Positions 52,635-60,779 of a DNA stretch of 64,000 nt are shown in pieces. The translations under genes and the position numbers were made by a program. The DNA is taken from assembly GCA_038214135.1 (NCBI GenBank), contig JBBQSD010000002.1, positions 62,001 to 126,000 on the forward strand, given 5' to 3'. Under the pieces are notes generated by a model. The model saw nothing but the letters and a program-made list of their open reading frames with translations. It had not been told where the DNA came from and searched no databases. The stretch's first letter is position 1, and every line of letters begins with the position of its first letter. The DNA comes from JANLSE01 sp038214135 (GTDB taxonomy: Bacteria; Chloroflexota; Chloroflexia; Chloroflexales; Roseiflexaceae).

Positions 52635-53925
52635 TCTGCGCCTCTTTCATCTCACCGATTGTGTTATCGTCCGAGAAACTATAGCGAATCCGCAGGCGAC
52701 GGGGCCGGAGTCCTTCTACCGACAAGACATTCACCGTCACGCCATCACCAATCTGAACCTCATCGCCAACCAGCGGAACGCGACCGAGCTGTTCGTAGAT
52801 CAATCCACCGATTCGGTCAGATTCCTCCGATTCCAGATTCAGGCCAGTCAGATCATTCAGATCGTCCAGCAGAACCCGTGCATCGACGATCAACTCGTTG
52901 TTGCTGATCCGCTGGACTTCCGGCTCCTCGGTATCATATTCATCCTGAATATCACCAACGATCTGTTCAAGCAAATCCTCAATGGTTGCCAGGCCAGCTG
53001 TACCGCCATATTCATCGACCACAACTGCTAGGTGAACCCGGCGTGCCTGAAGATCTTTCAGCAGCATGTCGACTTTCATCGTTTCTGGGACAAAATGTGG
53101 TTGGCGTAAGATCGCCATCAGTGGCACATCGCGGCGTCCAGCGCGCAAATAGGGCAGCAGATCCTTGGCGTACAGGATGCCAATCACCTGATCGATTGTC
53201 TCGTGAAAGACCGGAATGCGTGAGTGGCCATTCGCAATCACCATATCGAGGGCGAGATCGACACTCGCGTGTTCATCGAGGGCGATAATATCGACGCGCG
53301 GGATCATAATTTCACGAACGAGCGTATCACCGAAGGAGAAGATTCCCTCGATCATATCCCGTTCATCCGGTTCGATCAGGCCCTCTTCCTCGCCGACATT
53401 GACAAGCAAACGCAGTTCTTCTTCCGTCACCAGCGGATGCTGAGCGGCAGCGCTGCCAATCAGGGACCGCACGATTGGGCGGGTCAGGAAGCCAATAGCA
53501 GCAGCCAACGGCCAGAGAATCGTCGCACCAATCACCATCGGGCCAGCCAGGACGCGAGCCGTATTCGAGACATTATGCAGCGCAATGGCGCGTGGCAATG
53601 CCTCGCAGAAGATCAGGATCACCACCAGGAGCAGAGCCAGCGTACCGATCACACCAATTGGCGAAAATGATCGTGCAACAACCAGCGTGAGAGCCGTCGC
53701 CACAATAATCGCGGTAAGATCCAGCAGACGGATCGTCACCTTAAAGCGATATGGATCGGCAAGTAAATGGCGAACGACCGTGGCACGCGGAGAATCCTCT
53801 TCTTGGAGCACATTAAGACGGTGACGACTAATTGCTGTCAATGCCGCCTCAACTGCCGAAGTGAATGCGAGGACGAGGAGCGAGAGGGTAATACCAATCG
53901 CCAAAAGACTAGGTTCAGGATCCAC
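52597..53925 (-). CDS. CorC/HlyC family (CNNM-CBS) membrane protein
   Basis: 442 residues from a GTG start. An N-terminal CNNM domain of about three or four helices (1-145; TSAVEAALTAISRHRL) is followed by two CBS domains (~205-325: VREIMIPRVDIIALDE, HSRIPVFHETIDQVIGILYAKDLLP, VVDEYGGTAGLATIEDLLEQIVGDIQDEYD) and a C-terminal transporter-associated domain (~340-425). The family is linked to magnesium or other cation export and used to be called haemolysin. It lies between prs and cdd with a 20-base gap to prs, so it is probably in the same operon. Confidence 0.92.
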   Translation of the reverse strand: MDPEPSLLAIGITLSLLVLAFTSAVEAALTAISRHRLNVLQEEDSPRATVVRHLLADPYRFKVTIRLLDLTAIIVATALTLVVARSFSPIGVIGTLALLLVVILIFCEALPRAIALHNVSNTARVLAGPMVIGATILWPLAAAIGFLTRPIVRSLIGSAAAQHPLVTEEELRLLVNVGEEEGLIEPDERDMIEGIFSFGDTLVREIMIPRVDIIALDEHASVDLALDMVIANGHSRIPVFHETIDQVIGILYAKDLLPYLRAGRRDVPLMAILRQPHFVPETMKVDMLLKDLQARRVHLAVVVDEYGGTAGLATIEDLLEQIVGDIQDEYDTEEPEVQRISNNELIVDARVLLDDLNDLTGLNLESEESDRIGGLIYEQLGRVPLVGDEVQIGDGVTVNVLSVEGLRPRRLRIRYSFSDDNTIGEMKEAQNGERAAEPQGAH

Positions 53926-53945
53926 GAATCTACTATTTCCTATCG

Positions 53946-54884
53946 CTATGAGAATAACGCGCTAACCGACAGATCCTTGTGAATGCGCATAATCGCTTCA
54001 CCAAACAGGGACGCGACGCTGATCACCCGGACGCGTGCATTAGCTGCGCTTTGGGGCAACGGAATCGTATTGGTAACGATTGTTTCGACCAACACGGAGT
54101 TTGCCATAATCGAGAGCGCCTCGCCCGCAAAAATGGCATGGGTCGCGCAGGCATACACATTATGGGCACCCCGATCCTTCAGCGCACGGGCAGCCTGGGC
54201 AAGGGTTCCGCCAGTGGAGATCATATCATCGACAATTACAGCTGTTTTCTGATCGACATCACCGACCATTTCGAGTATTTCGACTGAATCGGGCTGCGGG
54301 CGCTGTTTCGCAATAATCGCCAGGCCTGCTCCGATCCGTTCGCGGAACTGATTTGCACGCCCTACACCGCCAGCATCTGGCGAGACGACAACCGGTGCTG
54401 GCAGGTTCAGTTCACGAACATACTCGGCCAGGAGCGGCCCTGCCTGCAGATGGTCAACGGGAATATCAAAGAAGCCCTCAATGGCAGGCGCATGCAGATC
54501 CATTGTCAGCACACGGTCTGCGCCAGCTGTGCGAATCAGGTTAGCAACCAATTTGGCCGAGATCGGCTCGCGGCCCGTTGTCTTCTTCTCCTGTTTTGCA
54601 TAGCCATAATAGGGAATCACTGCCGTCACACGCGCTGCCGAGGCACGGCGCAGGGCATCAATTAGCAATAAGAGTTCCATCAGATTCTGATTCACCGGCG
54701 TACAGGTCGGCTGGATGACAAAAACATCCGAACCGCGTACGTTTTCCTCGATCTTCACACGAGTCTCGCCATTCTGGAATGTGCCGACCAGTACACGACC
54801 AAGGTTGTGGTTCATACACTCGGCAATCTCCTGCGCCAGGGCGCGGTTTGCATTACCGGTGAAAATTTGCAGCCGACCTTCCAT
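53946..54884 (-). CDS. prs: Ribose-phosphate pyrophosphokinase
   Basis: 312 residues from the ATG at 54884 with AGGA just upstream. Makes PRPP from ribose 5-phosphate and ATP for nucleotide, His and Trp synthesis. Visible: LQIFTGNANRALAQEIAE, FQNGETRVKIEENVRGSDVFVIQ, YGYAKQEKKTTGREPISAKLVA, the Mg site TMDLHAPAIEGFFDIPVD and the PRPP loop VIVDDMISTGGTL. It follows glmU by 19 bases, the pairing also known from Bacillus. Confidence 0.96.
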   Translation of the reverse strand: MEGRLQIFTGNANRALAQEIAECMNHNLGRVLVGTFQNGETRVKIEENVRGSDVFVIQPTCTPVNQNLMELLLLIDALRRASAARVTAVIPYYGYAKQEKKTTGREPISAKLVANLIRTAGADRVLTMDLHAPAIEGFFDIPVDHLQAGPLLAEYVRELNLPAPVVVSPDAGGVGRANQFRERIGAGLAIIAKQRPQPDSVEILEMVGDVDQKTAVIVDDMISTGGTLAQAARALKDRGAHNVYACATHAIFAGEALSIMANSVLVETIVTNTIPLPQSAANARVRVISVASLFGEAIMRIHKDLSVSALFS

Positions 54885-54903
54885 GAATCCTGTGTATCGC
54901 TTT

Positions 54904-55932
54904 CTACTCAGCAGAGCGCCGCTCGCCGATATGATGGCTAAACGGCTCGATATCTGCACCCGGATTGATCGTCACCCCTTCGAGCAGCGCATAACGGACA
55001 CGCGCCCCAGCACCAACCAGCGTATCTTTCAGGGTTGCATATGGCCCAATCATACAGCTAGCGCCAACATTCGTTCTGCCACTGAGCAGTGTTCCCGGTA
55101 GCAGTGTTGTATCGCGCCCAATTGTCACACCAGCATCAACATAGGTTGTGTCGGGATCGATGACGGTGATCCCATCACGCATTAGTATATCGAGAATACG
55201 CTGCCGCATCACGCGATTGGCCTGGGCTAGTTGAACTCGATCATTGACGCCAAGGGCCTCCTGGTGATCGGCAGCTTCGATTGCGATCACTGCGCCGGAG
55301 CCACCTGCCGCTACAGCCATCGCCACCAGATCAGTCAGGTAGTATTCGCCCTTGATCGGGCTACGGGGCACCTGCGGGAGTGTTTCCCACAGCCATTTGG
55401 CCTGAATACACATCATACCGCTATTACACTCACCAACAAGCCGCTGCGCTGGTGTTGCATCGCGTTCCTCAACAAGGCCAGTAACGTGGCTCTCTGAATC
55501 GCGCAACACCCGCCCATAGCCAGTTGGCACATTTGGTCGAAAGCTGAGCAAGGCCAGCAATGCCTGATGATCACGGCGTGACGCCACCAATGAACGAGCC
55601 GTTTCAGATCGAAACAGGGGAGTATCACCAAACAGGATGAGTACATCATCCGCTGCATTCAATAGCAGATCGCGAGCCTGTAACAATGCGTGGCCTGTGC
55701 CGAGCCGTTCTGCCTGGGTCGTGTAGCGATAGTGATTGCCAAATGTCTGCCGAATTGGATCGAGCGTCTCCTCTGCAACGACCATCACCGTTTCGGCGGC
55801 ATCGAGTGCATCGGCAATTGCAAGAACATGGCCAAGCATAGGCCACCCACATACTTGGTGCAGAACCTTTGGAAGAGACGATTTCATTCGCGTCCCCTCG
55901 CCAGCAGCCAGCACAACCACAGCTAAACGCAT
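54904..55932 (-). CDS. glmU: GlmU-type UDP-GlcNAc pyrophosphorylase lacking most of the acetyltransferase domain
   Basis: 342 residues from the ATG at 55932 (an ATG at 55941 adds three). The uridylyltransferase domain is complete: VVVLAAGEGTRMKSSLPKVLHQVCG, TQAERLGTGHAL, LILFGDTPLF, GYGRVLR, ECNSGMMC and KGEYYLTDLV. The left-handed helix that follows (DPDTTYVDAGVTIGRDTTLLPG ... IGPYATLK) stops at about residue 340, whereas bifunctional GlmU continues to ~450 with the acetyltransferase active site. It should thus make UDP-GlcNAc from GlcNAc-1-P but not acetylate GlcN-1-P. Operon with prs. A terminator of the upstream tRNA ends six bases before its first ATG. Confidence 0.87.
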   Translation of the reverse strand: MRLAVVVLAAGEGTRMKSSLPKVLHQVCGWPMLGHVLAIADALDAAETVMVVAEETLDPIRQTFGNHYRYTTQAERLGTGHALLQARDLLLNAADDVLILFGDTPLFRSETARSLVASRRDHQALLALLSFRPNVPTGYGRVLRDSESHVTGLVEERDATPAQRLVGECNSGMMCIQAKWLWETLPQVPRSPIKGEYYLTDLVAMAVAAGGSGAVIAIEAADHQEALGVNDRVQLAQANRVMRQRILDILMRDGITVIDPDTTYVDAGVTIGRDTTLLPGTLLSGRTNVGASCMIGPYATLKDTLVGAGARVRYALLEGVTINPGADIEPFSHHIGERRSAE

Positions 55933-55946
55933 ATCATTCATGAAAT

Positions 55947-55979
55947 AAAAAAGCACAGCGAAGCGTAACTTCACTGTGC
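55947..55979 (-). terminator. Rho-independent terminator between tRNA-Gln and glmU
   Basis: Read on the minus strand: GCACAGTGAAG, TTACG loop, CTTCGCTGTGC with one mismatch, then TTTTTT. It ends the tRNA transcript or attenuates read-through into glmU. Confidence 0.88.
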
Positions 55980-56064
55980 GATATGTCCCCCGGCGCGAAT
56001 ATTCCGGCGCGACAGCGGTGCAGAGTATGTTCGAGGTGTTGGATCATCTCCGCAGAACCATAAC

Positions 56065-56138
56065 TGGCTGCCGGGCTAGGGCTCGAACCTAGACAAACGG
56101 ATTCAAAGTCCGTTGTGCTACCATTACACAACCCGGCA
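56065..56138 (-). tRNA. tRNA-Gln (anticodon TTG), 3' CCA encoded
   Basis: The minus strand gives an acceptor stem TGCCGGG/CCCGGCA with discriminator G and an encoded CCA (56065-56067). The D arm contains AATGGTAGCA, the anticodon stem ACGGA/TCCGT has loop CTTTGAA (anticodon TTG, reads CAA), and the T arm has GGTTCGAGCC. All four stems pair. Promoter and terminator flank it directly. Confidence 0.95.
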
Positions 56139-56155
56139 TCATCAACACCGCACAT

Positions 56156-56184
56156 ATTATAGCATGAGGGTAGGTGCATAGCAA
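56156..56184 (-). promoter_or_regulatory. Promoter of tRNA-Gln
   Basis: TTGCTA (56179-56184), a 17-base spacer and TATAAT (56156-56161) on the minus strand; start expected about ten bases before the mature tRNA. Confidence 0.8.
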
Positions 56185-56305
56185 CCGTAGGAATCGAGTG
56201 GAGCGTCGCGTTAACGTCGTAGCTTCCCGAAATATAGTCCGCAGATTACACAGATTATGTACTGCTTCTATAATAATCATGATGATAAACATATAGGAGC
56301 CGCTC

Positions 56306-56929
56306 ATGCGCCCTTTTGCCATTCGACGCTTGCCAATCCTTGCCGGAATACTCGGACCACTGATCTTGGGCATCGCCATCACAAGCCTGAGCATCCTGCA
56401 GTACGATTTCATGCGTTCGCTGCGTTGGCACCCGCTCGATGCCCCAACCACCGATTGGCCGAGCGGGCTGGCATTGGGGCCATATGGTGCCTGGATGACG
56501 CTCACATTTATTGTTTGCGGAATCTTGCTGATTGTTTTTGCACGCGCACTCGCACAAACTCTGCGCGCCTCACGCACTGGCCGTATTGGCGCACAGCTTC
56601 TTGTATTGGCCGGAATCGCAATGATTGCCCTGAGTTCGCCAACTGATCCAACCTATGGGGCTGGGCCAGCAACAATCACCGGGCGAATCCATGATGCGGC
56701 ATATGTGGTGCTAGCTCTGAGCCTGCTGCCAGCCATGCTGTATCTGGCTGGGAGCTTTCGAAATGATCCGCAGTGGCAAGGCTACACGCTGCTGACACTA
56801 TGTGTGACAGTGCTTGTCGGGCCAGCGTTCGTGTTTAAGGGGTTTCTGTTCTATGGCCTACTAATCGCCATTATTATCTGGTTCGAGGCATTGGCGGTGC
56901 GGATGTGGATGTTGCAAGCGAGCGACTAA
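56306..56929 (+). CDS. DUF998 family membrane protein
   Basis: 207 residues with TAGGAG before the ATG. Six or so hydrophobic helices: LPILAGILGPLILGIAITSL, LTFIVCGILLIVFA, LLVLAGIAMIAL, and further ones at the C-terminus. The pattern LRWHPLDAPTTDWPSGLALG between helices 1 and 2 and GRIHDAAYVV in the middle fit the DUF998 family. Its function is not known. It is monocistronic and divergent from tRNA-Gln. CGCAGATTACACAGATTATG just upstream is a short repeat type. Confidence 0.75.
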   Translation: MRPFAIRRLPILAGILGPLILGIAITSLSILQYDFMRSLRWHPLDAPTTDWPSGLALGPYGAWMTLTFIVCGILLIVFARALAQTLRASRTGRIGAQLLVLAGIAMIALSSPTDPTYGAGPATITGRIHDAAYVVLALSLLPAMLYLAGSFRNDPQWQGYTLLTLCVTVLVGPAFVFKGFLFYGLLIAIIIWFEALAVRMWMLQASD

Positions 56930-57136
56930 CGACGTGTATGTGAAAGATATTCCAGCGTAAATCGCATCGAGCGGCAGCGTGCAGTTAATTGCATCGAGGG
57001 TTATTGTGTCTTCAAGCACATCAGTCAGATCTTGAGCAGTGTTACTGGCCCATCCTGGCGCGAGCGTGGCCAATGGTCAGGATTCAGGATTGGGGAAAAG
57101 TACACAAGGAACAAAGCAACAAATAGTGCTTCTTAT
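56930..57136. other. Intergenic region with no gene
   Basis: 207 bases between converging genes. A CAGGATTCAGGATT direct repeat near 57078; no hairpin terminator stands out. Confidence 0.6.
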
Positions 57137-58003
57137 TCACTTGTTCTTGGTTTTACTTCTCGGTTCGTATGACTCGCCCAGAATCTCGCGCAGGCGCATG
57201 AGCGAATCGGCCAGCACCTGATCGCTATCGCGACCATAGCCACCCGATTTGGGTAGCCCGCCGATCTCGAGAATTGCTGGCCCAGCGAAGCCTGCCGAGG
57301 CAAGCACCTCAAAATAGCGGCCAAACTCGATAGACCCGAGGCCAATTGGCAGATGATGGTTCACTTCTGGAAGTGGCGTATCGGAAACATGCAGCATGCT
57401 CATGCGCGGCGCTAGTTCGAGATACCGATCAACCTGAGCGAGTGGGGCATGATTAAGATCCCATACAAACCCAAGGCCAGGCACTTCTGCAAGTGTGATC
57501 GCGCAAACACCCGGTTCGGCAAACAGTGGAATATCTGGCTCATTATGTTCCAGTCCAAAGCGGAAACCACCCGCTGTTGCAATTGCAACCGCCTGCTCCA
57601 GTTGAGGAATAACCTCGCGCTCGACCCGCCGCAGTTCTGAGTTCGTCATGCGGGTTGCTGGCGCGAGGTGCCAATGAACGCACACACACCCAAATGCTTC
57701 AATCGCGGGCAGGTTTGCATGCAGCACATCAAGTGGCGTCCGGCCCATCTGTGTTCGCCCATCGGCGGTGAGCCGTACCACAATCTCCATCACGGGAGCG
57801 ATGCCAGCCGAGCGCAGTGCTGCGCCAACCAGATCGAGTTCATCGCCCAGATAGGCAGCATCAATACCCTGTTCGCGGCCATTGAATTGAATGCTATCGA
57901 AGCCGGTTTTCGCAGCGAAATCGATCTCCTGACGAACTGGCCGCCAATTTATCGGAAAGAGGCGGGCATTCATGCCAACCAGCACAGAACCACGAGCGCA
58001 CAT
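57137..58003 (-). CDS. Sugar phosphate isomerase/epimerase family TIM-barrel protein
   Basis: 288 residues. A xylose-isomerase-like barrel: MNARLFPINWRPVRQEIDFAA start, FDSIQFNGREQGID, CVCVHWHLAPA, FRFGLEHNEPDIP with the metal-binding Glu, LGFVWDLNHAPLAQV with Asp and His, SMLHVSDTPLPEVNHHLPIG and ILEIGG with the last Glu. The substrate is unknown. It starts within the stop of the upstream nucleotidyltransferase gene (TGATG overlap), so the two are translated together. The last residues (RSKTKNK) are unusually basic. Confidence 0.82.
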   Translation of the reverse strand: MCARGSVLVGMNARLFPINWRPVRQEIDFAAKTGFDSIQFNGREQGIDAAYLGDELDLVGAALRSAGIAPVMEIVVRLTADGRTQMGRTPLDVLHANLPAIEAFGCVCVHWHLAPATRMTNSELRRVEREVIPQLEQAVAIATAGGFRFGLEHNEPDIPLFAEPGVCAITLAEVPGLGFVWDLNHAPLAQVDRYLELAPRMSMLHVSDTPLPEVNHHLPIGLGSIEFGRYFEVLASAGFAGPAILEIGGLPKSGGYGRDSDQVLADSLMRLREILGESYEPRSKTKNK

Positions 58004-58842
58004 CAGAGCAGCCCCTCTGCCAGCAACAGCTGATCCAGTGCTTCGATCAGGGTATCAACGGCCTCGATCACCATTGAATCACCAACAGCACCAGCCTGTA
58101 TCAGCGCATGGATCTGTTCTGCCATCCCTGGCGGCACATGGGCACATGCGGTTACAGCAAAGCTCACAAGCCGCTTCTCACCCGGATGGAGAACCCGATT
58201 CAGCGCGAACAGAATGTCGAAGTAGCTGGCCAGAAGCGCGGAAATGCGATGATTGATACTCACGAGATCATTATGGGCAATCGCCCGCTCCAACTGATGC
58301 CGATAGGACGAGAGATTACGGCGCAGGATCGGATGGTTCTTGGCAATAATTGCTTGGCGCAATTCCGGTGGGTATGGCTGGCTGGCCCGTTGCTGGAGTG
58401 CAGCGAACCAGCCATTACGATCAAACAGCGCCAATGCGGTGCGGGTGTTATGCCAGAAGCAGGTTGAATAGCCAACCGAACCCGCGTGGCGAACCAGCAC
58501 CCGATCCAGTTGATCCTCGATCCAAGCCAGATGCCGGAACATGACATCAAAGCAAATACCAGTGGTTCGATCAATCCATTCATCGCCCGGCTCCCAGAAC
58601 TGATTATCAAGTTCCAGCCGATCCGCGAAAGCCCGTGCAACCATACGGCGATCCGCAAGCGAAAGCGCAGTGTGTGTATAAATATACAGATCGAGATCCG
58701 AACCAGAATCAGCGATACCCGTAGTCTGCGAACCAGCCAGCACAACGGCCTCGACATGTGACAGAGCTGCGTAGGCATTGGCGATGTGCTGGGCCAGTGC
58801 AATTCGATCAGAGAACGCTGGATCAATTGGCATGTGAGACAT
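58003..58842 (-). CDS. Nucleotidyltransferase-fold protein (DUF4037-like)
   Basis: 279 residues from the ATG at 58842 after AAGGAAT. The polymerase-beta-type core motif VVLAGSQTTGIADSGSDLDLYIYT carries GS and the DxD metal ligands; a third acidic residue probably lies in CFDVMF. The helical C-terminal half (RRNLSSYRHQLERAIAHND..., ALLASYFDILFALN) resembles the DUF4037/kanamycin-nucleotidyltransferase-like group. It could transfer a nucleotide to a small molecule, RNA or protein; no target is evident. Coupled to the TIM-barrel gene downstream. Confidence 0.78.
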   Translation of the reverse strand: MSHMPIDPAFSDRIALAQHIANAYAALSHVEAVVLAGSQTTGIADSGSDLDLYIYTHTALSLADRRMVARAFADRLELDNQFWEPGDEWIDRTTGICFDVMFRHLAWIEDQLDRVLVRHAGSVGYSTCFWHNTRTALALFDRNGWFAALQQRASQPYPPELRQAIIAKNHPILRRNLSSYRHQLERAIAHNDLVSINHRISALLASYFDILFALNRVLHPGEKRLVSFAVTACAHVPPGMAEQIHALIQAGAVGDSMVIEAVDTLIEALDQLLLAEGLL

Positions 58843-58861
58843 ACAGATATTCCTTGGGTGC

Positions 58862-59506
58862 CTATGGCAGATTAGCAATCGCCTGCTGATAGCGCGTTGG
58901 CAATTCCTCTGCGCTCGCGATAGTCATCGCAAGATCGCGCAGCCGACCATCGCCAACCCCATACACCCAGCCGTGGACTGTGAGGTTTTGGGTGCGTTGC
59001 CAAGCGCTTTGGACAATGGTTGTCTGGCAGACATTGATCACCTGTTCGATCACATTCAGTTCGCATAATCGCTGGAGCTGGTGGGTGGCATCTCGGCAGG
59101 CGTTGAGGGCAGCGATATGTTTGTTCCGAACATCCTGCACATGCCGTAACCAGTTATCGATCAGGCCGAGCATACGGTTTGTGTGTGCGGCTTCGATGCC
59201 ACTACATCCATAGTGTCCACAGACGATAATATGTTCCACCCGCAGTACCTCAACGGCAAACTGTAGCACCGCCAGGCAGTTTAGATCGGAATGAACGACG
59301 ATATTGGCAACATTGCGATGGACAAACATCTCTCCGGGGAGCACATCGACGAGTTGTGTTGCTGGGACACGGCTATCGGCGCAGCCGATCCACAGGTATT
59401 TAGGATTTTGCTGATTGGCAAGCCGTTGAAAGAAGGTCGGATCCTCGGCGGTCATCTGGTTCGCCCAATTATGATTATTGATCAGTAGCTGCTGCACATC
59501 CGCCAT
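58862..59506 (-). CDS. Beta-class carbonic anhydrase
   Basis: 214 residues, AGGTGGTG before the ATG. Hydrates CO2 to bicarbonate. Zinc ligands: Cys in LWIGCADSRVP with the catalytic Asp-Arg pair, His and Cys in VCGHYGCSGI. FVHRNVAN and VHGWVYGVGDGRL are family typical. No signal peptide, so it is cytoplasmic. It precedes the nucleotidyltransferase gene by 19 bases on the same strand. Confidence 0.95.
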   Translation of the reverse strand: MADVQQLLINNHNWANQMTAEDPTFFQRLANQQNPKYLWIGCADSRVPATQLVDVLPGEMFVHRNVANIVVHSDLNCLAVLQFAVEVLRVEHIIVCGHYGCSGIEAAHTNRMLGLIDNWLRHVQDVRNKHIAALNACRDATHQLQRLCELNVIEQVINVCQTTIVQSAWQRTQNLTVHGWVYGVGDGRLRDLAMTIASAEELPTRYQQAIANLP

Positions 59507-59534
59507 GTTTTGTCACCACCTGTAATACATTTCA

Positions 59535-60203
59535 TTAGAAGCGGAAGGGTGCTGGCCCTGTAATTGTTACACGCTGTTCGCCAACCAGGAGATCGATGCT
59601 CAGTGGCACATCCAGGGCAGGCCGCCCAGTTTCAGGGTACCAGATACGCCCATGCGCCACAATGATCAGCAGGCCATGTTCATCGCCAACCGCTGTGAAG
59701 ATCTCGCTCGTGCCACGATATGGCAGCAGCTGAATATCGGTGGAAAGCTGTGCAACCAACCCTGGCACATCAGCGGTTGCCAGGCCAATCTCGCTAACAT
59801 TGAGCAGGCTGGCCGCGCCGAATGGTTCTTCGGTGGGATGGGGCAGCGTGTGGCGTGCGATAAGTTCTGCGATATTGCCAGCCGGATCATAGAAGTACAG
59901 ATTATGAGCATCCCAATTCTCGGAATAGAAGCGATCCTGTCCGCTGCTATCGGCGATCAGCGGGGCACGCTGGCTGATCCAGTTGGCTGCTGCATCAAAC
60001 TGGTGGGGCGGGATATTAAACGCGAAATGATAGATCGGGCCTGGTGTTTCCGCTGTGTGGGTGAAGATCAGCCGTGAACTACCGATGGTGATTACCAGGG
60101 TATTGTTGGCATCCAGAATTGCCAAAAGGCCAAGCGTATCGCCATAGAAATGCTGAAGTTCTGGGAGATCATTGGCTACTAGGCGAAGTTCTTGGATGTG
60201 CAT
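59535..60203 (-). CDS. VOC superfamily (glyoxalase-like) protein
   Basis: 222 residues from the ATG at 60203, one base beyond the stop of the zinc-ribbon gene. Paired beta-alpha-beta-beta-beta modules: the first (1-120) has LRLVANDLPELQHFYGDTLGL and IYHFAFNIPP, ending with HNLYFYDPAGNIAELI, which carries the metal-type Glu. The second (~145-222) is shorter and partly degenerate (EHGLLIIVAHGRIWYP). It may be a dioxygenase- or lyase-like enzyme or a binding protein; the substrate is not known. Confidence 0.85.
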   Translation of the reverse strand: MHIQELRLVANDLPELQHFYGDTLGLLAILDANNTLVITIGSSRLIFTHTAETPGPIYHFAFNIPPHQFDAAANWISQRAPLIADSSGQDRFYSENWDAHNLYFYDPAGNIAELIARHTLPHPTEEPFGAASLLNVSEIGLATADVPGLVAQLSTDIQLLPYRGTSEIFTAVGDEHGLLIIVAHGRIWYPETGRPALDVPLSIDLLVGEQRVTITGPAPFRF

Positions 60204-60204
60204 G

Positions 60205-60630
60205 CTAGGCCCACCCCAGATCATCGGGATTAGCGCGCTTTTTGCGGGCAGGTTTGCCAGCCCCATCATTACCAGGTTCTTCACCTAGTTCTTCATCCAA
60301 GCCATCGCTATTCATTTCTTCTTCAAGCATCTCATCGACCATCTGGTTCCAATCCTCGCCAGCATCCTCACCAAGTTCCTTGCCCAGTTTCTTGGCCCAG
60401 CGGGCAATCGAACGCGGATCGGTTTCGTCCAGGCCAGCAAACATGCCTGGATCAGCCAGCGACTCGGCGCGGGCTTCTTCTGATTTGAGCACAGCAACTC
60501 GTGAAATCGCCCGCTTCACCTCAATGGCCCCGCAGCGTGGGCAGGCCAATCCGGGTGGATCGCTAAACCCCTGGACGAGCTTCTGGAAGCGGCCATTACA
60601 GGATGGGCATAGGTATTCGTAGATTGGCAT
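60205..60630 (-). CDS. FmdB-type zinc ribbon protein
   Basis: 141 residues. The N-terminal ribbon has MPIYEYLCPSCNGRF and LACPRCGAIEVKRAIS, four cysteines in two CxxC pairs, as in the FmdB/CxxC_CXXC_SSSS family. The remaining ~80 residues are highly acidic (EEEMNSDGLDEELGEEPG) and then end in a basic patch (ARKKRANP). The ribbon probably binds nucleic acid or protein; the function in this family is unsettled. The VOC gene begins immediately after. Confidence 0.88.
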   Translation of the reverse strand: MPIYEYLCPSCNGRFQKLVQGFSDPPGLACPRCGAIEVKRAISRVAVLKSEEARAESLADPGMFAGLDETDPRSIARWAKKLGKELGEDAGEDWNQMVDEMLEEEMNSDGLDEELGEEPGNDGAGKPARKKRANPDDLGWA

Positions 60631-60652
60631 CGGCTAACCCTTATACAAGTGC

Positions 60653-60778
60653 TTTCAGCTCTCAGCTCTCAGCTCTGAGCTCTCGATCATAGATGTTTGT
60701 ACAAAACAGACGTTGTGGTGAAAGCAAGAACCTTCCATCTACACTAAAAAGCTGACGGCTGATGGCTGACAGCTTACC
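60653..60778. repeat. CAGCTCT heptamers and AGCTGACGGCTGATGGCTGACAGCT-type repeat
   Basis: TTTCAGCTCTCAGCTCTCAG near the FmdB side, and CTGACGGCTGATGGCTGACA ending next to the nnrD stop codon. The two ends are partly complementary. Confidence 0.7.
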
Positions 60779-60779
60779 G

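Noticed and set aside
55934..56179. Minus-strand reading frame running through the tRNA region
   Set aside because: It is the tRNA-Gln gene and its terminator read as codons.
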